Source: Acinetobacter terrae
Lineage (GTDB): Bacteria > Pseudomonadota > Gammaproteobacteria > Pseudomonadales > Moraxellaceae
Reading direction: 5' to 3'
Length of the DNA: 64,000 bases
Assembly: GCF_013004375.1 (NCBI RefSeq)
Contig: NZ_JABERI010000015.1
Coordinates: 19,668-83,667 of the forward strand
Part shown: positions 46,821-56,838 of the stretch, one piece after another
Numbering within the stretch: position 1 is the first letter of the stretch
Layout of the letters: each line of letters begins with the position of its first letter
The notes under the pieces: model-generated
Told to the model about the DNA's origin: nothing
What the model saw: only the letters and a program-made list of their open reading frames with translations
Database searches by the model: none
Position numbers and translations under genes: made by a program

Positions 46821-47768
46821 ATGATGAAGCTTTTATCGTTATTGAAAAAGTCTAAAATTGGCTCTTCAATTCAGTACCAAATCAAACCACGTAAAGTCAA
46901 ATTCGAATGGCAACAAACACCTGTCGACTGGATTCCGAATCATCCCTTTGTCAGTTATTTCGTCAACGAAATTAATATGATTTTACCTGCCGGCGAATTC
47001 TGGTTCTGTCGCCTGTATAACAAAGTTTTGCCGCAAATTAGTGATGAAAAACTCAAACAAGATGTCAAAGCTTTTATTCGTCAGGAAGCCATGCATGCAC
47101 AGGCACACGCTTCAGCAAATAAAGAATATCTCACCGTGCGCAATATTGATGTGCAACGCAATCTTCAGCTCATGGATTTTCTGTTCGGCAAGTTACTCGC
47201 AGACCAACCTCTCGGTTTAAGCATACCGAAATCACTAGAACATCAATGGGACTTATTTCGTCTTGGCATTATTGCCACGGTTGAGCATATGACCTGCGTA
47301 CTGGGGAAATATGTGTTGTATAACCAATATTGGGAGCAACTCGGCGCCGATCCTGCCATGCTCGACCTGGTCAAATGGCATGGCGCAGAAGAAATAGAAC
47401 ACCGTACCGTGGCGTTTGATTTATATCGCCATCTGGGTGGTGGCTATATTGCGCGTTATTACTTAAGTGTGGTGGTGATTGCAGGTGTACTTGGTTTATG
47501 GGTCGATGGTGCAGCACATATTATGAGGCAAGATGAACGCTTTAAATCTACTCGCCCAAGCGTGTTTAAACCGTGGATTTGGCGTGAATGGTATCGCATT
47601 TCACAAAAAGATAATCGCTTAATGCCGAATCCACTCTGGCTGGTTTCACAACAACTGGGTTATTTAATGCCTTGGTACGATCCAGTACATGAAGCCAAAA
47701 CTGAAGATGCAATTGCGTATTTGAACAATTCCCCTGCTGCAAAACGAGCAGTCCTGAAAGTCGCTTGA
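46821..47768 (+). CDS. Ferritin-like metal-dependent hydrolase (PF10118 type)
   Basis: The 315-residue protein shows the conserved acidic and His motifs of the predicted metal-dependent hydrolase family COG3687: RQEAMHAQAH, ATVEHMTCVLG and WHGAEEIEHRTVAFDLY, which resemble the four-helix di-iron ligand set. A hydrophobic segment follows near residue 210. The family's substrate is unknown. The first or second ATG (46821 or 46824) is the start, with AGGACAGG just before. Confidence 0.82.
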   Translation: MMKLLSLLKKSKIGSSIQYQIKPRKVKFEWQQTPVDWIPNHPFVSYFVNEINMILPAGEFWFCRLYNKVLPQISDEKLKQDVKAFIRQEAMHAQAHASANKEYLTVRNIDVQRNLQLMDFLFGKLLADQPLGLSIPKSLEHQWDLFRLGIIATVEHMTCVLGKYVLYNQYWEQLGADPAMLDLVKWHGAEEIEHRTVAFDLYRHLGGGYIARYYLSVVVIAGVLGLWVDGAAHIMRQDERFKSTRPSVFKPWIWREWYRISQKDNRLMPNPLWLVSQQLGYLMPWYDPVHEAKTEDAIAYLNNSPAAKRAVLKVA

Positions 47769-47789
47769 ATCAATCACACAAATACCAAA

Positions 47790-47818
47790 CAGTAGGGCTT
47801 TATGCCCTGCTTTTATTT
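47790..47818 (+). terminator. Short terminator-like hairpin
   Basis: AGGGC/GCCCT with a TTTAT loop then GCTTTTATT, 22 nt past the hydrolase gene. Confidence 0.6.
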
Positions 47819-47861
47819 GCACTACAATAAATCCAGATAAGAAAAAAGATAAGGATAAAAG

Positions 47862-48281
47862 ATGAAACCCTATATTTCTGTCATCACGCTTGCCGTCAAG
47901 GATTTAGAGCAGTCACTGAAGTTTTATTGTGAAGGTTTAGGCTTACATAGCGAAGGTATTTTGGGTCAAGACTATGAATATGGTGCAGTCGCTTTTATAG
48001 AACTACAGTCGGATGTAAAACTCGCTTTATGGCCACAACAAAGTATTCAGCATGATACGGGTCTGGAACTGACTCCAATGTGTCCTACCCAAATGACTCT
48101 TGGGCATAACGTCTTTAGTCCATTAGAAGTTGATCAGGTGATGGCGCAAGCAGCACGTGCAGGGGCTCAAATTATCAAACCTGCACAAGCCACGTTTTAC
48201 GGTGGATATGCAGGTTATTTTCAAGATCCCAATGGACATTTATGGGAAGTGGTATGGAATCCGTGCTGGGAAAATGATTAA
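47862..48281 (+). CDS. VOC family (glyoxalase/dioxygenase fold) protein
   Basis: The 139-residue protein has two beta-alpha-beta-beta-beta modules: VITLAVKDLEQSLKFYCEGLGL, and a second with YGGYAGYFQDPNGHLWEVVWNP. This fold binds a metal and includes glyoxalases and resistance proteins; the substrate is not evident. Its stop overlaps the stop of the convergent symporter gene by 4 nt. Confidence 0.85.
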   Translation: MKPYISVITLAVKDLEQSLKFYCEGLGLHSEGILGQDYEYGAVAFIELQSDVKLALWPQQSIQHDTGLELTPMCPTQMTLGHNVFSPLEVDQVMAQAARAGAQIIKPAQATFYGGYAGYFQDPNGHLWEVVWNPCWEND

Positions 48282-49516
48282 GTTGGAATTTCATCATCAC
48301 GGGTATGACGATCGACCACCACACTAATCATCATATCGCCTTGCACATTGACCACAGTACGTACCGTATCTAGTAAACGGTCAATCGGTAATAGAATGGC
48401 AATGGCTTCGGCCGGCAAACCCACCGATTGCAACACCATAATCATGGTCACCATGCCTGCACTTGGAATACCCGGTGCACCGAGTGATGCAATCATTGCG
48501 GTCATACAAACAATCAGCTGCTGGCCAATAGTTAAATCCAAGCCCATCAGGTTGGCAATAAATAAAGCCGCGGCAGCTTCGTAAAGTGCCGTACCATCCA
48601 TATTCAGTTGTGTCCCCAGCGGAATCACAAAACCTGCTGTTGCCGGACGTACACCCAAGTTTTCTTGGGCACATTTCATGGAAAGTGGCATGGTGGCAGA
48701 GCTGGAACTGGTGGCAAACGCTGTAATCAGTGCGCTACGTGCCCCTTTAAAAAAGGTCAGCGGATTCATCTTGCCGAAAATCCACAGCAATAGCGGTAAA
48801 ACCACCGCACCGTGGAAAATGGTGGTTCCTGTCACCACAACAGCAAATTCAATCAGACGATTCAGTACAGAAATATCTTCGGTTGAAATCAGTTTCGCCA
48901 GTAAAGCAAAAATACCAATCGGTGCCAGTCGCATCACCCAGATGATCATGAACATCATCATGTCAAAAAACTGCTGGCTGACTTGACGTACGGTTTTAAA
49001 ACGCTCACCGCCATGCACCAAAGCCACACCAAAAAATAAAGCAAACAGCACTACAGCAAGGACATTCCCTTCAGAAAAGGCCTTAAAGGGATTGATTAAG
49101 GTATTTTGAATAAAATTAGTCAAAAATGAAGTTGGCGTTAAGGTATCCGGGGTTTGATGGGTACTCATCGCATCTTGAAACATAGCGATGTCTACGCCCT
49201 TGCCGACATCAAACAAATGCGCAGAACTGATTCCGAGAATTAACGCCAAGGTCGTGGTGGTCACGCAGCAGGCTAAAGTGATTTTCCAGACTTTGCCTAA
49301 TTGCCCACCCGACTGTAAGTTTGATACCCCAACTACAATTGAACTAAAAATCAGGGGAATTAACAGCATCTTTAACAAGCCAATAAAAATACTGCTGGCA
49401 ATTCCCAAACCATATAAACTGGCATCAAAAAATGGGGTATTGGGATAAAGATTCAGGATAAAACCGAAAGCCACGCCTAAAATCGCAGCAATCAAAATTT
49501 GGGTATTTAAGCTCAT
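48278..49516 (-). CDS. Dicarboxylate/amino acid:cation symporter (DAACS)
   Basis: The 412-residue inner membrane protein belongs to the GltP/DctA family, which take up glutamate, aspartate or C4-dicarboxylates with H+ or Na+. It has the first hairpin serine-rich motif ITAFATSSSSATMPLSMKCA and the NMDGTALYEAAAALFIANLMG signature. Its end overlaps the VOC gene's stop. Which substrate it takes cannot be told. Confidence 0.92.
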   Translation of the reverse strand: MSLNTQILIAAILGVAFGFILNLYPNTPFFDASLYGLGIASSIFIGLLKMLLIPLIFSSIVVGVSNLQSGGQLGKVWKITLACCVTTTTLALILGISSAHLFDVGKGVDIAMFQDAMSTHQTPDTLTPTSFLTNFIQNTLINPFKAFSEGNVLAVVLFALFFGVALVHGGERFKTVRQVSQQFFDMMMFMIIWVMRLAPIGIFALLAKLISTEDISVLNRLIEFAVVVTGTTIFHGAVVLPLLLWIFGKMNPLTFFKGARSALITAFATSSSSATMPLSMKCAQENLGVRPATAGFVIPLGTQLNMDGTALYEAAAALFIANLMGLDLTIGQQLIVCMTAMIASLGAPGIPSAGMVTMIMVLQSVGLPAEAIAILLPIDRLLDTVRTVVNVQGDMMISVVVDRHTRDDEIPT

Positions 49517-49721
49517 CTCTGCATGCTTTTATTGTTAAGTCTTGCAGGCACTATGCCATGCCCTATTTTTAGAATCGAGGAATTTTTTGTCACAAGTTCA
49601 GCATAAATAGGTAAAAGCATGATTTACACTTTGTCTGAATCATTAACGACTTACTAAATAAATGGCATAAAATCTGCTTTTGAATTACAACAAATCTACC
49701 AACAATTAAAAGAGTCTACCT

Positions 49722-49835
49722 ATGAAAAAAATAATCCTCATCACCACACTCCTTTTAAGCATTGGGCAGGCTTTTGCCCATTCAAATCATGGCTGCCATA
49801 AAGATGTATCAGAAGACATTCCCCGCTGCCACTAA
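49722..49835 (+). CDS. 37-residue secreted His/Cys-rich peptide
   Basis: The frame reads MKKIILITTLLLSIGQAFA, a standard signal peptide, then the mature HSNHGCHKDVSEDIPRCH, which holds four His and two Cys in 18 residues, a pattern like the GCH...YHCH end of YHYH-type secreted proteins. AGAG lies upstream, and a strong terminator follows 12 nt after the stop. It may bind metal in the periplasm; that is inference. Confidence 0.65.
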   Translation: MKKIILITTLLLSIGQAFAHSNHGCHKDVSEDIPRCH

Positions 49836-49846
49836 AGCACTGTTAT

Positions 49847-49876
49847 AAAAAAACCGGACAATCGGTCCGGTTTTTA
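49847..49876. terminator. Bidirectional terminator
   Basis: AAACCGGAC/GTCCGGTTT-type stem (AAAAACCGGAC-AATCG-GTCCGGTTTTT) between the small secreted peptide gene and the convergent tesB. Confidence 0.9.
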
Positions 49877-49894
49877 AAAGTAAAACTTGATGCC

Positions 49895-50767
49895 TTATTG
49901 GGTTTCAATTTCACGGATACGAATTAAACCTTCTTGGGTGGTACTACACACCAGCTCACCGTTTTGCCACATGCGACCGAAGTTCAAGCCACGCGAACTT
50001 GCACTCACGGTTGCATCCATATCATACAGCATCCACTCATCGACACGGAATGGCTTATGGAAATACATGGCATGATCAATACTGGCACATTGCAAGCTTG
50101 GTGATAAATAACTTAAACCATGCGGACGAAGCGCCGTGGTCATTAAAGTAAAGTCTGAATAAAATGCGGCAATGGCTTGATGTAAAGAAATCTCATCAAT
50201 CTCTGGGGCAATTTGATCATGCGTGCGTAAATAGTGCGCATAGGATGGCGCTTCAGGCTGCGGCTGAAATGGATTGCTTGGATCAATCGGACGGATATCA
50301 ATGTGACGATCGCGCATAAAACTGGCACGCACATTTTCCGGCACAAATTCCACAAACATTTTCTTTAATTCAGCTTCAGATTTCACTTCTTCTGGAGCTG
50401 GATATTCAGGTTCACTAATCTGGTAATTTAAACCTTCTTCTGGATGAGCAAAAGAAATCATCGCGGTAAAAATGGTGCGACCATGTTGAATGGCACGAAC
50501 CTGGCGACTGACAAAGCTTTTCCCATCACGCAAACGATCGACTTGATACAGAATAGGCGCGTTGACATCACCCCCATACAAGAAATAAGCATGCAATGAA
50601 TGTGCAGGACGATCTGTCGTATACGATGCCGCGCGTAATGCCTGCCCCAAAACCTGACCACCAAAGACACGTTTTCCGACCAAGTTGCGGCTGATGCCTC
50701 GGTAGACATTTTCTTCAATTTTTTCAAGGCTAAGTAATTCAACCAATTCTTGGGTTAACGCATTCAT
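49895..50767 (-). CDS. tesB: Acyl-CoA thioesterase II
   Basis: TesB hydrolyses medium- and long-chain acyl-CoA to free fatty acid and CoA. The 290-residue double hot-dog protein matches E. coli TesB in length and motifs: RVFGGQVLGQAL, HSLHAYFLYGGD, SFVSRQVRAIQHG in the first half, and SIDHAMYFHKPFRVDEWMLYD in the second half, with the catalytic Asp near ASIDHAMYF. It is divergent from plsB. Confidence 0.94.
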   Translation of the reverse strand: MNALTQELVELLSLEKIEENVYRGISRNLVGKRVFGGQVLGQALRAASYTTDRPAHSLHAYFLYGGDVNAPILYQVDRLRDGKSFVSRQVRAIQHGRTIFTAMISFAHPEEGLNYQISEPEYPAPEEVKSEAELKKMFVEFVPENVRASFMRDRHIDIRPIDPSNPFQPQPEAPSYAHYLRTHDQIAPEIDEISLHQAIAAFYSDFTLMTTALRPHGLSYLSPSLQCASIDHAMYFHKPFRVDEWMLYDMDATVSASSRGLNFGRMWQNGELVCSTTQEGLIRIREIETQ

Positions 50768-51060
50768 AAGCGACCTATTTTGATGTGGGATACCTGAAAT
50801 GTAGGCGAAAAATTTAAATCAATCAGATAAGCTATTGCATCTATTTTGCCACAAATCCAGATTAAAACCCTAGAGTTAGGCTGACTGCCCTGTCACATTA
50901 TTTTTGGTGTATATTGGCTAAAAATACGATTTTTAACGATAAAATTTAACACTCAATATGAATTTTGTCAGAAAATGACATACTGTTTTAAATTACAATG
51001 ATGCAAAACAATTTCCCCCTCAGAAAATCTGTGGTTTCGGTCATTTAAGTAGGAGTGTAT

Positions 51061-53637
51061 ATGTCCAAGAGTGGCTTTGGTCAAATGTATCGTCAGCTTT
51101 CCAGTAAGCTGCTTGACCTCGTGGTAACCCCACATGTTCTTGGTGAGGTTCCTACTGAACCGACAACTACAGAAGCAAATGCAGAAACAGATCAACCGAT
51201 TAAGCAAAAAATGATCTGCTATGTTTTACAAAATTACTCGCGTAGCAATGCACTGATTGTCGATGGTGAAACACGACGTCTCAAACTTTCACCAGCCTTA
51301 AATCCATTAGTGGTCGGGAATCAGAAAGAGAAAGCATCGGTGCTGTTCTTGCAGCATCACAATGAAAATAATTTACTTAACCCACCACCACATGCTTTTC
51401 CGCCACGTTTACTCCGTTTAATTGATATTTTAGAAAATCATCCTGAAGTGGATATCGAACTGATTCCTGTGACTGTGCTGTGGGGACGCTCGCCGGATAA
51501 AGAAGATTCCTGGTTCAAGCTGCTGTTTACCGATACCTGGGCGACTCCGGGTACAATCAAGCAATTGGTGAATATTGGCTTGCATGGTCGTCAGTCTTAT
51601 TTGGAATTCCATCAAGGGCAATCCTTACGTACGCTGATCGATTTTGCTAAAAAGACCCATCCCAACTTATCACCAGCAACTTACATTCTAAATACGCTGA
51701 ATAACTACCTAGATGGTCAGCGCGAAGTTGTACTCGGGCCTGACCTGTCAGACCGCCGCAATGTGATGCATTCACTGATCAAATCTACGGATGTGCAAGA
51801 AGCGATTCGCCGTGAAAGCATCCGCAGCAAAGTCAGCATGATTGAATCTGAACGTCGTGCGATTGGTTATTTAAATGAAATCGTTTCTGATTATTCACAT
51901 TCCGCGGTACATTTTGCCGATATGGCGCTGACCCGTTTATGGACGCAGCTTTATGACGGCGTAGAAGTGCATAACTTCAGTACCGTGCGTGAACTTGCCA
52001 AAGACTACGAAATTATATACACCCCATGTCATCGCAGTCACATCGACTACTTATTGCTGTCTTATGTGATTTACAAGCGCGGCATGATGGTGCCGTACAT
52101 TGCTGCAGGTGATAACCTGAATATGCCATTTGTGGGGCAATTATTGCGTGGTGGCGGTGCATTCTTTATTCGTCGTACCTTCCGTGGTAATGGCTTATAT
52201 ACCACGGTATTTAAAGAATATCTGTACAGCATTTTGTCGCGTAACACACCACTTGAATACTTTATTGAAGGTGGCCGTTCACGTACAGGCCGTTTGTTGC
52301 CAGCAAAAACCGGCATGCTCGCGATGACCGTACATAGTCATTTACGTGGTCGATCAAAACCGATCGTGTTTTTGCCGACCTATATTGGTTATGAACGCCT
52401 GATGGAAGGTTCAACCTATGTCGGTGAAATGCAAGGCAAGCCGAAAGAGTCTGAATCTATTGTGGGCATTTTAAAAACCTTGCGTAAAATCGAGCGTATT
52501 TTCGGTAAAGTGCATGTGAACTTCGGCGAACCGGTGTTTTTAGATGATATGCTGAAAAAACACGGTGCAGATCAAATCAAAATTGAAAAGAATGATGATC
52601 CAGTTCCGCAAGAAGTTTCGGATGCCGTCAACAGCTCTGCTCATGCGATTTTAGAAAATATTAACCGTGCTGTGGTAATTAACCCTGTTTCACTGCTTTC
52701 TCTGATTCTACTGGCAACACCAAAACATACCTTAGATGAAGAGATCTGCATTAAACAGCTCGATGCATATCGCAATCTGGTCGCCGCCTTACCTTATGAT
52801 GCACGCACACAAGTCACACCACTTTCAGGCAAAGAAATTATTGCCTACGGTTTAAAATTGAAACTGATTAAACGCATCAAACACGTGTTGGGCGATATTA
52901 TTGCCATTGAAGATAATCAAGCGGTATTACTGACTTACTTCCGCAATAACATTCTGCATGCCTTTGTATTGCCGTCTTTAATTGCTGCCTTGGTTGAACA
53001 TAACGGTTCAATCCGTCGTGGCGATTTGATCAATGTGATTCGCACCCTGTATCCATTTCTAAAAGCTGAATTGTTCTTAAAATGGCAAGATGATGAGCTG
53101 AAAGACCAAATCTGTGCCTATGTTGAAGCATTAATTAAGGCAAAATTGATTTCTGAAGATGCGGAAGGCAACCTGGAATCTCCAGCACCAAACTCAGAAG
53201 ATCATAATCAACTTGTGGTTCTGGCTGCACCTGTGATGCAAAGTCTTGAGCGTTACTATATGACTTTAGCCCTAATCACCCAGCGTGGTTCAGGCAACAT
53301 TTCGACCCGTCAGGTGGAAGAACTCAGTCATTTGGTCGGTCAACGTTTGTCGGTACTTTATGAGTTCAATTCACCTGAATTCTTTGATAAAGCCCTGTTC
53401 CAAAGCTTTATTAAAGTGCTGACTCAACAAGGCTATATTCGCAATAATGAAGATAATGCGATTGTGTTTGATGAGAACTTCCAAAATGTAGCGCAGTACG
53501 CCAACCTGGTTCTGGATGATGTGACTTTACAAATGTTGCAACACATTACAACCTTTAGCGATGAAGAGCTGAAAGAAGCACTCGATGCAGTTGCTGCTCA
53601 ACAAGCGAAACGTCGTTTGAAACGTAAAAAGAAATAA
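51061..53637 (+). CDS. plsB: Glycerol-3-phosphate 1-O-acyltransferase
   Basis: PlsB carries out the first acylation of phospholipid synthesis at the inner membrane, using acyl-ACP or acyl-CoA. The 858-residue protein has the HX4D block HRSHID (324-329), GGGAFFIRR, the glycerol-phosphate block FIEGGRSRTGR and VFLPTYIGYE. It is about 50 residues longer than E. coli PlsB. GTG 51055 is in frame, but ATG 51061 follows AGGAG at 5 nt. Confidence 0.96.
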   Translation: MSKSGFGQMYRQLSSKLLDLVVTPHVLGEVPTEPTTTEANAETDQPIKQKMICYVLQNYSRSNALIVDGETRRLKLSPALNPLVVGNQKEKASVLFLQHHNENNLLNPPPHAFPPRLLRLIDILENHPEVDIELIPVTVLWGRSPDKEDSWFKLLFTDTWATPGTIKQLVNIGLHGRQSYLEFHQGQSLRTLIDFAKKTHPNLSPATYILNTLNNYLDGQREVVLGPDLSDRRNVMHSLIKSTDVQEAIRRESIRSKVSMIESERRAIGYLNEIVSDYSHSAVHFADMALTRLWTQLYDGVEVHNFSTVRELAKDYEIIYTPCHRSHIDYLLLSYVIYKRGMMVPYIAAGDNLNMPFVGQLLRGGGAFFIRRTFRGNGLYTTVFKEYLYSILSRNTPLEYFIEGGRSRTGRLLPAKTGMLAMTVHSHLRGRSKPIVFLPTYIGYERLMEGSTYVGEMQGKPKESESIVGILKTLRKIERIFGKVHVNFGEPVFLDDMLKKHGADQIKIEKNDDPVPQEVSDAVNSSAHAILENINRAVVINPVSLLSLILLATPKHTLDEEICIKQLDAYRNLVAALPYDARTQVTPLSGKEIIAYGLKLKLIKRIKHVLGDIIAIEDNQAVLLTYFRNNILHAFVLPSLIAALVEHNGSIRRGDLINVIRTLYPFLKAELFLKWQDDELKDQICAYVEALIKAKLISEDAEGNLESPAPNSEDHNQLVVLAAPVMQSLERYYMTLALITQRGSGNISTRQVEELSHLVGQRLSVLYEFNSPEFFDKALFQSFIKVLTQQGYIRNNEDNAIVFDENFQNVAQYANLVLDDVTLQMLQHITTFSDEELKEALDAVAAQQAKRRLKRKKK

Positions 53638-53644
53638 TTTTGTT

Positions 53645-53795
53645 TAAGCCCCTTCTCCCTCTGGGAGAAGGTTGGGATGAGGGTTTTAATTTAGCCTCTT
53701 CTCATCCTTCAATTGCAGGATGAGAAATATCATTTCATCAGAGAAAGGTTTTAATTTTAATCCTCCCCTAACCCCTCCTTTAAAAAGGAGGGGGA
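53645..53795. repeat. Composite palindromic intergenic element, copy 1
   Basis: Three palindromes in a row: CCTTCTCCC/GGGAGAAGG (53651-53671), CTCATCCT/AGGATGAG (53701-53724), and CCCCTCCTT/AAGGAGGGG (53772-53793), followed by GACTTTCTTATA. It lies between convergent plsB and the SDR gene. A related element is at 59785-59862. These are REP-like elements often seen at gene ends in Acinetobacter. Confidence 0.7.
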
Positions 53796-53800
53796 CTTTC

Positions 53801-54607
53801 TTATATTTTTTCTAGCATCTTCAAATAATCCCCAAAACAATCTTCATGTTTCAACTCAAATCCTGTTTTAAGTATTCGCGTTGCATAAATCCTTTTTCCC
53901 GACAATTCTTCACTCTCTAAAACCAGTTCAGGTAAATTCAGCTGCCGTTGAAACCATTGAATGGTTTTATGCAAAGGGATCGGTTGATTATTGCTGACAA
54001 TATAAGATTTTTCAGGATGTTCCACGTGAATCAATAGCGCAAGGAATCGCGCCAGATCATCGATGTGAATACGATTGCTATAATGAACTTTGGGATAGCT
54101 TTTGGTGATTTCAGCCAGCTTGATCATTCGGGCAACCGATGTACCATAAATCCCGGTTGGACGAATCACGATGCATTGTTTAGTAAAAGCCTGCTGATAA
54201 AGCTGTTCCATTTTTAGCAACAATCTGCCCTGCTCATCAATGGGTTGAATGAATGACTCATCATCAATACGCTCACCCTTATTTTCACCGTACACACGAG
54301 TGGATGACACAACCACAATCTTTTGAACCGGATGCTGTTTTAACGCTGCTACAATGGGAGCAACAGAATCGACATAAGTCTGTTGATACCCCTCTACAGC
54401 GCTTTGCGAGGGGGATAGCAAAACATAAACCCAATCGATGGCTGCAACATGCGTTAAATCCAACTGATGAACATCCTGAATCAGATGCATCGCAAATTGA
54501 TCCGTTTTCGGACTTTGGCTAATTGTGGTAATTTGGTGGCCTTGCTCAAATAATTGTTTAGCAACGCGCTGAGATGTTTTACCATAACCAATAAATAATA
54601 TATGCAT
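53801..54607 (-). CDS. NAD-dependent epimerase/SDR-like protein
   Basis: The 268-residue protein has an extended-SDR Rossmann fold: GYGKTSQ near the N-terminus, VVVSSTRVYGE (about residues 100-110), and the RPTGIYG segment in place of the usual catalytic YxxxK region. It resembles YeeZ-like proteins whose substrate is unknown. It diverges from recG with 35 nt between them. Confidence 0.8.
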   Translation of the reverse strand: MHILFIGYGKTSQRVAKQLFEQGHQITTISQSPKTDQFAMHLIQDVHQLDLTHVAAIDWVYVLLSPSQSAVEGYQQTYVDSVAPIVAALKQHPVQKIVVVSSTRVYGENKGERIDDESFIQPIDEQGRLLLKMEQLYQQAFTKQCIVIRPTGIYGTSVARMIKLAEITKSYPKVHYSNRIHIDDLARFLALLIHVEHPEKSYIVSNNQPIPLHKTIQWFQRQLNLPELVLESEELSGKRIYATRILKTGFELKHEDCFGDYLKMLEKI

Positions 54608-54642
54608 TAAACACCTGATTACATAACCGAAGTTGAGGGTAA

Positions 54643-56688
54643 ATGGCCGCAGTCCATCAATTGCAAGGGGTTGGAAACGCCTCTGCTGCTTTACTGGAAA
54701 AACTGAATATTTTCAGCACAGATGATCTACTCTTTCATCTGCCACGTGATTATGAAGATCGTAGCACGATCATCCCCATGAACCAATTGACCGTGGGGCG
54801 CAGCTATTTGCTAGAAGGCGTGGTCAAAGGTGTGGATTTTCCACCGGGTAAGCGCAAATCGATGGCGGTGCTATTAGAGGATGATTTTGGCAAAGTCACC
54901 TTGCGTTTTTACCATGTCTATAAAGCCTTGACCGATCGCGCTAAAATAGGCAATCAACTGCGAATATTTGGTGAAGTCCGTGTCGGTGCGCGTGGTTTGG
55001 AAATGTATCACCCTGAAATCCAGCTGATTACCGAACATACACCCTTACCCAAAACTGAACTGACCGCCATTTATCCGGCTACTGAGGGTTTAACCCAAGC
55101 CAAAATCCGTGACTATGTCAAACAGGCACTGAAACAGCATAGTGATGACCTGCCTGAATTATTGCCAGAAAAATTCACCAATGGTTATGCGCTGAAACAG
55201 GCCCTGGAATATATTCATGAGCCGCCACTGAATGCCAATATGTTGCAACTGGCACAAGGCTCACACCCTGCTCAACAACGCTTAATCTTTGAAGAATTGG
55301 TCGCGCATCAGATTAGTTTACTTTCACGCCGTGCTTATATTCAGCAAATTGAAGCCCCTTCTTTTTCACCAAGTAAAAATTTTGCCAAACAATTATTGGG
55401 CAGCTTGCCCTTTAGCCTGACCGGTGCACAAAAACGTGTCTCCAAAGAAATTGTGCAGGACTTAAAACAAAACAAACCGATGCTGCGTTTAGTTCAGGGG
55501 GATGTCGGTGCAGGTAAAACTTTGGTTGCAGGAGTCGCAGCGTGTCATGCCTTAGAAGAAGGTTGGCAAGTGGCACTGATGGCACCGACTGAAATTTTAG
55601 CTGAACAGCATTATTTAAATTTTAAAAAATGGTTTGAACCCTTAGGGCTTAATGTTTCTTGGCTTTCAGGGAAACAAAAAGGTAAAGCTCGCGCAGCTGC
55701 AGAACAAACAATTAAACAAGGCACCGCCAATTTAGTGGTCGGCACCCATGCCCTGTTTCAGGAAAATGTTGAATTCGCCAAACTTGGTTTGGTGATTATT
55801 GATGAACAGCATCGTTTTGGGGTGGATCAGCGTTTGGCTTTACGCAACAAAGGCTTAAATGGCATGACACCGCATCAATTGGTCATGACTGCTACCCCGA
55901 TTCCACGTACGCTCGCGATGTCTGCTTATGGCGATCTGGATACTTCCGTGATTGATGAGTTGCCACCCGGTCGTACCCCAATTCAAACCGTGACCATTCC
56001 TTTAGACCGTCGTGAAGAAGTGTTAGCCCGGATTGCCAGCAACTGTGCTGAAGGCAAGCAGGCTTATTGGGTGTGTACTCTAGTAGAACAATCAGAAACT
56101 TTGGATGCTCAAGCGGCTGAAGCAACTTATCAGGAAATTAAAGAACGTTTTCCTCATCTGAATATTGGCTTGGTACACGGCAAAATGAAAGCCGATGAAA
56201 AACAGTCGGTGATGCAACAATTTAAAGATAATCAGCTGCAACTGCTGATTGCCACCACTGTTATTGAGGTTGGGGTTGATGTGCCAAATGCCTCGATTAT
56301 GGTGATTGAAAATGCTGAACGCTTAGGACTCTCACAACTACATCAGTTGCGTGGGCGTGTTGGCCGTGGTGCAACCGCCAGTTTCTGTGCCCTACTCTAT
56401 AAAAGCCCGCTGTCGCAAAATGGCCAGGAACGCTTACGCATTTTGCGTGAAAGTAATGATGGCTTTGTGATTGCAGAAAAGGATCTGGAAATTCGCGGTC
56501 CGGGTGAACTGCTCGGCACCAAACAAACCGGTGATATGGGTTTTCGGGTGGCCAAGTTAGAACGCGATGACCATCTGCTGAATCAAGCGCATTATGTGGC
56601 ACAGCAAATCCTCAAAGATTATCCGGAAAATGCCAATGCCTTATTAAAACGCTGGTTGCCTGAAGCCCCACGATACGCTTATGTGTAG
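54643..56688 (+). CDS. recG: ATP-dependent DNA helicase RecG
   Basis: RecG remodels stalled replication forks and branch-migrates Holliday junctions. The 681-residue protein has the N-terminal wedge domain (about 1-230), Walker A GDVGAGKTL (about 287-295), the DEQH box with IIDEQHRFGVDQR (about 385-395), and the RecA2 motif VI HQLRGRVGRG (about 565-574). Confidence 0.96.
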   Translation: MAAVHQLQGVGNASAALLEKLNIFSTDDLLFHLPRDYEDRSTIIPMNQLTVGRSYLLEGVVKGVDFPPGKRKSMAVLLEDDFGKVTLRFYHVYKALTDRAKIGNQLRIFGEVRVGARGLEMYHPEIQLITEHTPLPKTELTAIYPATEGLTQAKIRDYVKQALKQHSDDLPELLPEKFTNGYALKQALEYIHEPPLNANMLQLAQGSHPAQQRLIFEELVAHQISLLSRRAYIQQIEAPSFSPSKNFAKQLLGSLPFSLTGAQKRVSKEIVQDLKQNKPMLRLVQGDVGAGKTLVAGVAACHALEEGWQVALMAPTEILAEQHYLNFKKWFEPLGLNVSWLSGKQKGKARAAAEQTIKQGTANLVVGTHALFQENVEFAKLGLVIIDEQHRFGVDQRLALRNKGLNGMTPHQLVMTATPIPRTLAMSAYGDLDTSVIDELPPGRTPIQTVTIPLDRREEVLARIASNCAEGKQAYWVCTLVEQSETLDAQAAEATYQEIKERFPHLNIGLVHGKMKADEKQSVMQQFKDNQLQLLIATTVIEVGVDVPNASIMVIENAERLGLSQLHQLRGRVGRGATASFCALLYKSPLSQNGQERLRILRESNDGFVIAEKDLEIRGPGELLGTKQTGDMGFRVAKLERDDHLLNQAHYVAQQILKDYPENANALLKRWLPEAPRYAYV

Positions 56689-56838
56689 AGAATCATTTAA
56701 AAAATATATTTAATAATGAGTATAAAATAATACGCTTAGTCAGGTACTTATGATTGCGTGGGCGGTATGGATACTGCCGTTATTGAAACTAAATACAAAC
56801 TGTGCAAAATTAACGCCAAATAAAAGAAGAATAAAAAC

